64,000 bases of DNA, from contig NZ_BMRA01000003.1 of NCBI RefSeq assembly GCF_014648395.1, positions 157,933 through 221,932 of the forward strand. The letters run 5' to 3'. This document shows positions 16,398 through 23,362 of the stretch, one piece after another. Position numbers and translations under genes: made by a program. The stretch comes from Micromonospora fulviviridis (GTDB lineage: Bacteria; Actinomycetota; Actinomycetes; Mycobacteriales; Micromonosporaceae). The first letter of the stretch is position 1. Every line of letters begins with the position of its first letter. Below the pieces are notes generated by a model. It had not been told where the DNA came from. It saw only the letters and a list, made by a program, of their open reading frames with translations, and ran no database searches.

Positions 16398-16826
16398 TCA
16401 GTGCCGGCCGTTCTCCGCCGGCGTCACGGTCAGCCGGTGCCGGCTGTTGTCGCCGCTGGAGAACGGCCAGAGCCGGTCCGCGTGCGCCACCAGGTCGGCC
16501 AGCTGCTCGCGGGTGAGGCCCGCCGAGGAGATCTCGGCGTGCACGTCGGCCCGGTAGCGGCCGTCGTCGTCGCGACCCAGCTTCGCCGCCGCCGTCACCT
16601 CGACGGTGTGCGCCTCGTCGGTGATCTCACCGGCCGCCTCCACCGCCGCGTGGTGCAGGCAGGAGGCGAACGCGGCCGCCAGGAGCTGCTCGGGCGTCAG
16701 ACCGGTGCAGTGCGGCGCCAACGGGGACGCCAGGGCGGAGGAGAGACCGCCGTCTTCGGTGCGTACGTGACCGCCCGCGGCGGTCGCCGTGGCCGTCTCG
16801 GCCAGCCAGGAACTCGGATCCGGCAT
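16398..16826 (-). CDS. OsmC/Ohr family protein lacking the second catalytic cysteine
   Basis: A 142-residue OsmC-fold protein. The family reduces organic hydroperoxides with a pair of cysteines. The first is present (Cys56 in AAFASCLHHA). At the second site, normally CPYS in Ohr, the protein reads LWPFSSGDNSRHR (Trp120), so the cysteine is gone. Cys40 in APHCTGLTPEQ might substitute. Either catalysis differs or the protein binds rather than reduces. ATG 16826 is chosen over one 21 bases upstream because GGAGG lies 7 bases before it. A good GTTT-N15-GGGTAG promoter element lies upstream, consistent with stress induction. Confidence 0.85.
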   Translation of the reverse strand: MPDPSSWLAETATATAAGGHVRTEDGGLSSALASPLAPHCTGLTPEQLLAAAFASCLHHAAVEAAGEITDEAHTVEVTAAAKLGRDDDGRYRADVHAEISSAGLTREQLADLVAHADRLWPFSSGDNSRHRLTVTPAENGRH

Positions 16827-16855
16827 CGCGTTCCTCCCGTCACTCACCCGCCCGG

Positions 16856-16880
16856 CTACCCGGCCCCCGGCCGGCGAAAC
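16856..16880 (-). promoter_or_regulatory. SigB/SigF-type promoter candidate for the osmC-like gene
   Basis: On the minus strand GTTT (16880-16877), 15 bases, then GGGTAG (16861-16856). It ends 30 bases before the ATG, leaving a leader with the GGAGG ribosome binding site. Confidence 0.6.
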
Positions 16881-16901
16881 CGCGCCTGAGCAGGCAGCGC
16901 G

Positions 16902-17849
16902 TCAGCCGGCCCGGCCGGTCGGGTACGCGTCGACGGCGACCGCCTCGGTCGCCTCGGCCGCCGCCCGGTCGGTCCACGGCGACACCGGCACGCGCCGCTG
17001 GCGGGGGGCCGCCGCGACCATCGGCACGTAGACGCGGGCGTCCACCACCTCGGCGAGCAGCAGCGCGGCCATCAGGCTGCTCGGCCGGGCGGTCGGGTCG
17101 GTGGCGAGGCAGCGCCCGCACAGGTCGGCCGCCTCGGCCGGCAACCCGTCGATCTCGGGCAGCGGCTCCGGCGGCCGGCGCCGGCCCGAACCGAGCAGCT
17201 GGGTGGTGGTGTCGGCCGCGTACGGGAGGCGACCGGTCAGGCAGTAGTAGAGGAGCACGCCCAGGGCGTACATGTCGGCGGCGGGGGTGGCCGGCTGCCG
17301 GTCGAGCTGCTCCGGCGCCAGGTACGCCGGGGTGCCGACCACGATCCCGTCCGGTGTGTGGTCGGGTGCGCCCGTCGGGGTGGCGATCCCGAAGTCGAGC
17401 ACCTTCACCCCGGCCGGGGTGAGGATCACGTTCGCCGGCTTCACGTCCCGGTGCACGATGCCGTGCGCGTGCGCGGCCGCCAGCGCGGCGCTCACCTCGG
17501 CGCAGACCCGCACCGCGATCCGCCAGTCCAGTGGGCCGCCGCGCAGGTGGGCGGCGAGCGTCTCCCCCTCGGCCAGTTCCATCACGATGTACGGCACCGC
17601 GCGCCCGTCCGGCAGGGCGGCCGTGCCGAAGTCGTGCACGCTGGCCACGTTCGGGTGCACCAGCCGGGCCGCCGAGCGGGCCTCGGCCCGGATCCGCTCC
17701 ACCGAGGTGGCCTCGCCGTCCAGCCCCGGCGAGATCAGCTTGACCGCGACGGTCCGGTCTAGCACGAGGTCGTGCGCCCGCCAGACCTCGGACATCCCGC
17801 CGATGCCGACGCGCCGTTCGAGCTCGTACCGCCCGCCCAGCGTCCTCAT
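16902..17849 (-). CDS. soluble Hanks-type serine/threonine protein kinase
   Basis: A 315-residue kinase with Gly loop GIGGMS (15-20), Lys37 in VAVKLI, catalytic loop HRDVKPANV (Asp135, Asn140), DFG at 152-154, and activation segment VGTPAYLAPEQL. The kinase domain ends near residue 270, and the short tail has no membrane segment or PASTA repeats, so it is cytosolic, unlike PknB. ATG 17849 has GAGGAG 7 bases upstream; the frame runs 100 codons further without conserved sequence. A GTTT-N16-GGGTAG element lies 42 bases upstream, so the kinase looks stress-induced like OsmC next door. Substrates unknown. Confidence 0.9.
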   Translation of the reverse strand: MRTLGGRYELERRVGIGGMSEVWRAHDLVLDRTVAVKLISPGLDGEATSVERIRAEARSAARLVHPNVASVHDFGTAALPDGRAVPYIVMELAEGETLAAHLRGGPLDWRIAVRVCAEVSAALAAAHAHGIVHRDVKPANVILTPAGVKVLDFGIATPTGAPDHTPDGIVVGTPAYLAPEQLDRQPATPAADMYALGVLLYYCLTGRLPYAADTTTQLLGSGRRRPPEPLPEIDGLPAEAADLCGRCLATDPTARPSSLMAALLLAEVVDARVYVPMVAAAPRQRRVPVSPWTDRAAAEATEAVAVDAYPTGRAG

Positions 17850-17890
17850 CGACCACTCCTCGCGCTCGTCCGGTGCTTCACCACGTCTCG

Positions 17891-17916
17891 CTACCCGGGC
17901 CCCGAGCAGGGCAAAC
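17891..17916 (-). promoter_or_regulatory. SigB/SigF-type promoter candidate for the kinase gene
   Basis: On the minus strand GTTT (17916-17913), 16 bases, then GGGTAG (17896-17891). It is placed 42 bases before the start codon. A second GGGTAG on the plus strand at 17941-17946 lacks a well-spaced GTTT. Confidence 0.6.
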
Positions 17917-17993
17917 CGCCGGAGTTCCCACCCCCGGCCGGGGTAGCTTCGCGAGCAGGGGACTCGTGTCCACGGCGGGACGGAGGGTGGCCG

Positions 17994-18221
17994 GTGGCTC
18001 TGGTGCGCGTGCGGTTCGTCGGGGGACCCGCCGACGACCTGGTCCGGGATCTGCCCGCCGACCCGGACGGGTCGCCGCCGCGGCGGTGGATCCTGCGCCA
18101 CCCCGACCGGCCGCCCGGCGGCGAGGCGGACCACCTCTACGAGCGCGACCGCCACCACGACGGCGAGGGCGCCTGGATGATGCGGTACGTGCGCACCGAC
18201 CCGTTCGGCGCCACCGAGTGA
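17994..18221 (+). CDS. small hypothetical protein (75 aa)
   Basis: I do not recognise a function. The 75 residues contain no Cys, are rich in Arg and Asp, and end in EGAWMMRYVRTDPFGATE. The sequence RVRFVGGPADDLVRDLP near the N terminus suggests a small beta-alpha fold. GTG 17994 is supported by GGAGG about 7 bases upstream. The gene diverges from the kinase and converges on the alpha/beta hydrolase gene with a 6-base gap. Position beside stress genes is the only clue. Confidence 0.6.
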   Translation: MALVRVRFVGGPADDLVRDLPADPDGSPPRRWILRHPDRPPGGEADHLYERDRHHDGEGAWMMRYVRTDPFGATE

Positions 18222-18227
18222 ACCCGG

Positions 18228-19025
18228 TCAGGCCGCCCGCGCGCCGGTCGTGCCGAGGATGACCGACGCGACCAGCTCCGGGTCGTCGTGCATCGGCACA
18301 TGGCCGCAGCCGGCCAGCTCCAGGTGCCGGGCCGCCGGCAGCCGGGTCCGGGCCAGCGCGGCCTGCCGGTAGGGCAGGATCCGGTCCCGGGTGCCCCAGG
18401 CGACCGTCACGGGCACGGTCGGCGCGCCGGCGAACGCGTAGCCCCGGCCGGCCCGGGCCACCGCGCGGAAGGCCCGCGCCTCGCGCAGCGCCCGCGCGTC
18501 GGCCAGCGCGTCGGCCAGCGCCATCCGGTTCGGCCGGGCCAGGATCATGCCCAGCGCGAGGGTGCGCAGCGCCGGGGACGCGAACAGCGACCGCAGCACC
18601 GGCTCGGGCAGCCGCGCCGCGTTGCGGTGCAGGGTGAGCACGGTGAGCGCCCAGCGCAGCTCGCGCGGCGTGCAGAAGCCGGCGGGGGAGAGGGCGGTGG
18701 CGGAGGAGACCGCGCCGGCGGCGGCCAACTCCAGCGCGATGGCCCCGCCGAGGCTGTTGCCCGCCACGTGCGGGCGGTCCAGCCCGAGCGCGGTGAACAG
18801 CTCCGCGATCCCGGCCACCAGGCCGGGCATGTCGGCGGGCAGGCCGGCGGCGGGCACCGGCGAGCGGCCGAACCCGGGCAGGTCGACGGCGATCACGTCG
18901 TGCGCCTCGGCGAGCCGGTCCAGCACCGGCGACCAGGCGGCCCAGTGGTGCCCGATGCCGTGCAGCAGCACCAGCGGCGCGCCGGCCCCGCGCCGCTCGA
19001 AGACCACCTCCACCGCGGCGCTCAC
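18228..19025 (-). CDS. alpha/beta hydrolase
   Basis: A 265-residue alpha/beta hydrolase. HGIGHHWAAW forms the oxyanion loop, GNSLGG carries the nucleophilic serine, and GCGHVPMHDDPE the catalytic histidine. The acid is probably in GTRDRILPY. It may hydrolyse an ester or lactone; the substrate is not readable. The start is unusual: the upstream 120 bases are two perfect copies of a 60-base unit, each with its own GTGAGC and a GGAAGGTGG before the next unit. GTG 19025, 19085 and 19145 are all usable, and the last overlaps the stop of the upstream SDR gene. I take 19025 since hydrolase homology starts there. Confidence 0.85.
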   Translation of the reverse strand: MSAAVEVVFERRGAGAPLVLLHGIGHHWAAWSPVLDRLAEAHDVIAVDLPGFGRSPVPAAGLPADMPGLVAGIAELFTALGLDRPHVAGNSLGGAIALELAAAGAVSSATALSPAGFCTPRELRWALTVLTLHRNAARLPEPVLRSLFASPALRTLALGMILARPNRMALADALADARALREARAFRAVARAGRGYAFAGAPTVPVTVAWGTRDRILPYRQAALARTRLPAARHLELAGCGHVPMHDDPELVASVILGTTGARAA

Positions 19026-19140
19026 CGTGCCACCTTCCGTTCGCGACTGCGGGGCTCGCAGGACCGGCTCACTCCTCGCGCTCACCGTGCCACCTTCCGT
19101 TCGCGACTGCGGGGCTCGCAGGACCGGCTCACTCCTCGCG
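19021..19140. repeat. perfect 60-bp tandem duplication at a gene start
   Basis: Bases 19021-19080 and 19081-19140 are identical. The periodicity extends 9 bases further right and 3 bases left. Since 60 is divisible by three, the repeat is in frame on the minus strand and would encode VSARSEPVLRAPQSRTEGGT twice. Each copy contains the hairpin CTGCG-AGCCC-CGCAG and a ribosome binding site plus GTG for the following unit. Confidence 0.97.
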
Positions 19141-19141
19141 C

Positions 19142-20035
19142 TCACCGTGGCACCTCCGGCGTGCTCGCTCCGAAGCCCCGACCCAGCGCCCGGGACTGCT
19201 CCTCGATCAGCGGGACGGTGTCCCTCGCGGTCCGGCCGATCAGCCGGTCGGCGAGCGGGCTGACCAGCACCGACCGGACCGCCTGCACGGCTCCGACGGC
19301 TCGTGGCACGTAGACCCGCCGCTGGCGGCGCTCGATCGCCCGGACGAACGCCGCGGCGCACTCCTGCACCGTGGTGGTCCGCCGCATCGGCCACGGCAGC
19401 TTCGCCAGCGCCGCCTCGAACGCCGGCAGGTCGGCCCGCGCCTCGCGGACCAGGTCGGTGTCCACCCAGGACGGGTGTGCCGTGCCCACGGCCACCCCGC
19501 GGTGCGCCAGCTCCAGCCGGATGGCGGTGCCGAAGTGCTCGACGCCGGCCTTCGAGGCGCAGTAGGCGGCCATCCCCGGCAGCGCGGCGAACGCGGCGGC
19601 GGACGAGACGATCAGCAGGTAGCCCCGGCGGGCGGTGAGCGCCGGCACGGTCGCCGCCGCGGTGCGCATCACCCCGATGAGGTTCACCTCGACCGTGCGG
19701 ACCAGCGCCTCGACGTCGCCGACGGCGATGGTGCCCCGGTTGGCCACCCCGGCGTTCGCCACCACCGCGTCGATGCCGCCCAGCGCCGTGACCGTGCCGT
19801 CGACCGCGGCGGCCAGCTCGGCCTGGTCGGTGACGTCGGCGGGGAACCACACGTGGCCGGGACCCAGCTCCGCGGCGAGCGCGGCGAGGCGGTCGGGCTC
19901 CAGGCCGACCAGGGCCAGCCGCGCGCCCCGGGCCGCGGCGAGCCGGGCGGTGTGCTCGCCGATCCCCCGGGCCGCCCCGGTCACCAGCACCACCTTGCCG
20001 GCCAGCCGACCGGTGGGACGACCGTCGATGGACAT
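19142..20035 (-). CDS. short-chain dehydrogenase/reductase
   Basis: A 297-residue classical SDR. TGAARGIG (19-26) binds NAD(P); NAGVANRG, the serine in LIVSSAAAF and YCASK (Tyr and Lys) form the active site. The C-terminal 60 residues resemble the longer DltE-like or fatty-acyl-associated SDRs, with VYVPRAVGAVQAVRSVL. It probably oxidises or reduces a hydroxyl or keto group of a lipid-like substrate. Its stop (TGA, 19144-19142) overlaps a GTG in GTGA, so the original layout was translational coupling to the hydrolase before the 60-bp duplication moved that start. Confidence 0.88.
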   Translation of the reverse strand: MSIDGRPTGRLAGKVVLVTGAARGIGEHTARLAAARGARLALVGLEPDRLAALAAELGPGHVWFPADVTDQAELAAAVDGTVTALGGIDAVVANAGVANRGTIAVGDVEALVRTVEVNLIGVMRTAAATVPALTARRGYLLIVSSAAAFAALPGMAAYCASKAGVEHFGTAIRLELAHRGVAVGTAHPSWVDTDLVREARADLPAFEAALAKLPWPMRRTTTVQECAAAFVRAIERRQRRVYVPRAVGAVQAVRSVLVSPLADRLIGRTARDTVPLIEEQSRALGRGFGASTPEVPR

Positions 20036-20044
20036 GCCGGCAAG

Positions 20045-20920
20045 TTACCACCGGGTAGCAGGCTGGGGAAGGGTCGTCCGGCGTGTCCGCGGCCAGGCCC
20101 GGACGCCCTGGCCGGCGAGCCAGTCCGGGCCGTCGGCGCCCCGCGCCAGGGCGGCCACGGCCAGCATCGCGGCCCGCGCGGCGTCGGGCGCGGCCACCGT
20201 CACCGCGGCCCACGGCGAGTCCGGCGCGGCGCCGGTGCGCGGATCGCGTACGCCGCCGCCGTCCGGGCGCAGCACGTCGGCGGTGACCAGCGCGCCGCCG
20301 GCCAGCGTGGCCGGCCCGTGCGCGACCCGCCAGCCACCCGACGGCGCCGGTCCCGCGGCGGCCGCCCGGGACCCGACCGCCACCAGCACCCCCGTCCCGT
20401 ACCGGGCCGCCACCTCTTCGGCGCACCGCTGCACCAGGTACGCGCCGGCCGTCCCGCCCAGGTCCAGCCAGAGCGGCGGCGGCACCGCCAGCAGGTTCCC
20501 GCGGAGCGACACCGCCCGCCAGCCCTCGCCCCGTTCCACCCGCCCCCAGCCCGAGCCGCACGCCGGCAGCGCGGTCACCGACCGGCGCAGCCGGGCCGCG
20601 CCGACCGTCGGGTCCACCGCCCCGCCGCTCGCCTCCGCCGCGCCCAGCGACACCGCCACCAGGTCGCGCAGCAGCGGGCCGACCGGCACCGGCCGGCCGG
20701 CCGCCCGGTGCGCCCGGGACAGCTCCAGGCCGACCACGCGCAGCCCGGCCAGCCGGCGCGCCACCGCCCGGCGGGCCGCCGGCAGCGCCGTACGATCGGA
20801 CACCGCCACCCGGACCGCCCTGCCACGGCTCCCGCTCGGTGCGGCCGACGCCGCGCCGCGCCCCGCAACCGTCGGGTCCCGCCACCACCAGCGGACCTCG
20901 AAGAACCCGTCCACGCCCAT
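20045..20920 (-). CDS. ApbE-like FAD:protein FMN transferase, possibly degenerate
   Basis: A 291-residue protein of the ApbE family, whose members attach FMN to threonine in NqrB/RnfG-type proteins. Recognisable parts are WLDLGGTAGAYLVQRCAEE (FAD-binding core), VRDPRTG in place of HIIDPRTG, and a C-terminal helix. The Mg-binding ADALATA near the C terminus reads AAMLAVA, so both Asp and Thr are lost, and no signal peptide is seen. The protein may be inactive as a transferase or use another substrate. ATG 20920 gives the conserved MGVDGFFEVRWWW start. The gene lies 9 bases upstream of the SDR and so shares its operon. Confidence 0.7.
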   Translation of the reverse strand: MGVDGFFEVRWWWRDPTVAGRGAASAAPSGSRGRAVRVAVSDRTALPAARRAVARRLAGLRVVGLELSRAHRAAGRPVPVGPLLRDLVAVSLGAAEASGGAVDPTVGAARLRRSVTALPACGSGWGRVERGEGWRAVSLRGNLLAVPPPLWLDLGGTAGAYLVQRCAEEVAARYGTGVLVAVGSRAAAAGPAPSGGWRVAHGPATLAGGALVTADVLRPDGGGVRDPRTGAAPDSPWAAVTVAAPDAARAAMLAVAALARGADGPDWLAGQGVRAWPRTRRTTLPQPATRW

Positions 20921-21078
20921 GCGCCGAGCGTCCCCCGCGAGGCTGGAGGTGGCGTGGGGCGTGCCTGTGGTCCGGCTGTGCGTCCGCGCCGGCCGCCGGG
21001 CCGCGCGGATCCCGGCGGCCGGCCCGCACAGCTGGTACACAGGATCAGGACAGGACCGGCACAGCGGGTGCGCCCACG

Positions 21079-21834
21079 ATGGGGGTCATGGTCATGAACG
21101 GGCAGGCCGCGCAGGGCCGGATCGAGCTGCGCCGACCCGACGGCGAACCGGTGCGGGTGCTGGTGGTGGACGACGAGCCGACGCTCACCGACCTGCTCTC
21201 GATGGCGCTGCGCTACGAGGGCTGGCAGGTGACGACCGCCGGGAACGGGATGGCGGCGATCAGCGCGGCCCGGCAGTTCAAGCCCGACGCCGTGGTGCTC
21301 GACGTCATGCTCCCGGACCTGGACGGCTTCCAGGTGCTGCGCCGGCTGCGCGAGCAGGCGCCCACCGTGCCGGTGCTCTTTCTGACCGCCCGGGACGCGG
21401 TGGAGGAGCGGATCGCCGGGCTCACCGTCGGCGGCGACGACTACGTCACCAAGCCGTTCAGCCTCGAAGAGGTGATCGCCCGGCTGCGCGCCCTGCTGCG
21501 CCGCTCCGGGTTCGCGGTCGCCGCCCGCGAGGAGGCGGTGCTCACCGTCGGCGACCTCAGCCTCGACGAGGACAGCCACGAGGTACGCCGCGGCGGTGAC
21601 CTCATCAACCTCACGGCCACCGAGTTCGAGTTGCTGCGCTACCTGATGCGCAACCCGCGCCGGGTGCTCAGCAAGGCGCAGATCCTCGACCGGGTCTGGA
21701 ACTACGACTTCGGCGGCCAGGCCAACGTGGTCGAGCTGTACATCTCGTACCTGCGCAAGAAGATCGACGCGGGCCGCGAGCCCATGATCCACACCTTGCG
21801 CGGGGCGGGTTATGTCCTCAAGCCCGCGGAGTGA
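21079..21834 (+). CDS. OmpR-family response regulator
   Basis: A 251-residue regulator. The REC domain (about 26-140) shows DDE at 31-33, phospho-acceptor Asp75 in VVLDVMLPDLDG, and the Lys in YVTKPFSL. The C-terminal winged helix contains TATEFELLRYLMRNPRRVLS and VVELYISYLRKKID, as in PhoB/OmpR proteins. It overlaps the histidine kinase gene by 23 bases, so the pair is co-translated. ATGs at 21079, 21088 and 21094 are all possible; GGGGG before the second and third favours those. By position the pair should control the two glycosyltransferase genes downstream. Confidence 0.9.
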   Translation: MGVMVMNGQAAQGRIELRRPDGEPVRVLVVDDEPTLTDLLSMALRYEGWQVTTAGNGMAAISAARQFKPDAVVLDVMLPDLDGFQVLRRLREQAPTVPVLFLTARDAVEERIAGLTVGGDDYVTKPFSLEEVIARLRALLRRSGFAVAAREEAVLTVGDLSLDEDSHEVRRGGDLINLTATEFELLRYLMRNPRRVLSKAQILDRVWNYDFGGQANVVELYISYLRKKIDAGREPMIHTLRGAGYVLKPAE

Positions 21835-23317
21835 CCGGGGTGGTCGGCTGCGGCGGCGGCTGGCCGGCTGGTCGCTGCGCCGCCGCCTGGTGCTCTCCGT
21901 GGTGGCGCTGCTGGCCCTGGTCAGCATCGGCATCGGCGGGCTGACCACCGTCGCCCTGCGGCACTTCCTGATCGGGCAGGTCGACGACCAGCTCACAATG
22001 GCCGACCGGCGCACCGGCGACGTGCCGCGGTGGCTGCGCCAGCCCGGTGACCCGCGTCGGACGGACCCCTGCGACCAGCCGGCACCGGAGCCGCCGCCCG
22101 GCTACCCGCCCGGCTCGATCGCCCTCCGGAACGCCTGCGGAGCCACCACTGCGACGGCGCGAGCCGAGTCCGGGGAGGCCGAGACCGTTCCGGCCACCGA
22201 CATCGTCGCGCTCGCCGCGCTACCGCTCGACGGGCAGCCCCGCACCGTCGAGGTCGGCGATCGGGGTGACTATCGGGCGGTGGCCCATCGGTCGCCGAAC
22301 GGCGACGTGATGGCCGTCGCCATCCCGCTCGCCGGGGTCCAGGACACGGTCATGTGGGTGCTGGTCGCCCAGGCCGGGCTGGTCGCCGCCGGGCTGATCA
22401 TCGCGGGTGGGCTCGGCGCGCTGATCGTCCGGGCCGCGCTGCGCCCGCTGAACCGGGTCGCCGCCACCGCCGCCCGGGTCACCGAGCTGCCCCTGGACCG
22501 GGGCGAGGTGGCCCTGTCGGTGCGGGTGCCGGCGGCCGACACCGACCCGCGTACCGAGGTCGGGCAGGTGGGCGGCGCGCTCAACCGGATGCTCGGCCAC
22601 GTCGCCGCCGCGCTCGCCGCCCGGCAGGCCAGCGAGACGCGGGTACGCCAGTTCGTCGCCGACGCCAGCCACGAGCTGCGTACCCCGCTCGCCGCCATCC
22701 GCGGCTACGCCGAGGTGGCCCGGCGTGGCCGGGACGAGGTGCCGCCGGACGTGGCGCACGCCCTGCGCCGGGTCGAGTCGGAGAGCACCCGGATGACCAG
22801 CCTCGTCGACGACCTGCTGCTGCTCGCCCGGATCGACTCCGGCCGTCCGCTGGCGGCCGAGCCGGTCGACCTCACCGCCATGGTGGTCGACGCGGTGAGC
22901 GACGCCCACGTGGCCGGTCCCGGGCACCGCTGGCAGCTCGACCTGCCCGACGAGCCGGTGGGCGTCACCGGCGACGCCCACCGGCTGCACCAGGTGCTGG
23001 CGAACCTGCTCGCCAACGCCCGGGTGCACACCCCGCCCGGCACCACGGTGACCACCCGGCTCGCGCCGGTGGCCGGCGGCGTCGAGCTGAGCGTCACCGA
23101 CGACGGCCCCGGCATCCCCGAGGAGCTGCAACCGGAGGTCTTCGAGCGGTTCGCCCGCGGCGACAGCTCCCGCTCCCGGGCGGCCGGCAGCACCGGCCTC
23201 GGGCTGGCCATCGTGGCGGCCGTGGTGGAGGCCCACCACGGCCAGGTCGAGGTGGCGAGCCGCCCCGGCCGGACCGTCTTCACGGTGCGGCTGCCCGAAC
23301 CCACAGCCGACGCATAG
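21812..23317 (+). CDS. sensor histidine kinase
   Basis: A 501-residue EnvZ-type kinase. Membrane segments lie at about 26-46 and 180-204 and enclose a 130-residue extracellular sensor with two cysteines (Cys87 and Cys109). A HAMP linker follows, then HisKA with FVADASHELRTPLA (His287), N box NLLANARVHTP, and G boxes DDGPGIP and GSTGLGLAI. It phosphorylates the regulator encoded immediately upstream. The signal sensed is unknown. The GT39 and GT2 genes follow in the same direction after 45 bases, an arrangement repeated in many actinobacteria and resembling the ykcB-ykcC glycosyltransferase pair of Bacillus. Confidence 0.9.
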   Translation: MSSSPRSDRGGRLRRRLAGWSLRRRLVLSVVALLALVSIGIGGLTTVALRHFLIGQVDDQLTMADRRTGDVPRWLRQPGDPRRTDPCDQPAPEPPPGYPPGSIALRNACGATTATARAESGEAETVPATDIVALAALPLDGQPRTVEVGDRGDYRAVAHRSPNGDVMAVAIPLAGVQDTVMWVLVAQAGLVAAGLIIAGGLGALIVRAALRPLNRVAATAARVTELPLDRGEVALSVRVPAADTDPRTEVGQVGGALNRMLGHVAAALAARQASETRVRQFVADASHELRTPLAAIRGYAEVARRGRDEVPPDVAHALRRVESESTRMTSLVDDLLLLARIDSGRPLAAEPVDLTAMVVDAVSDAHVAGPGHRWQLDLPDEPVGVTGDAHRLHQVLANLLANARVHTPPGTTVTTRLAPVAGGVELSVTDDGPGIPEELQPEVFERFARGDSSRSRAAGSTGLGLAIVAAVVEAHHGQVEVASRPGRTVFTVRLPEPTADA

Positions 23318-23362
23318 GTCGCTCATGGGGGCGGGCCAGCGGCCCGCCCCAGGCTTGCCCGC

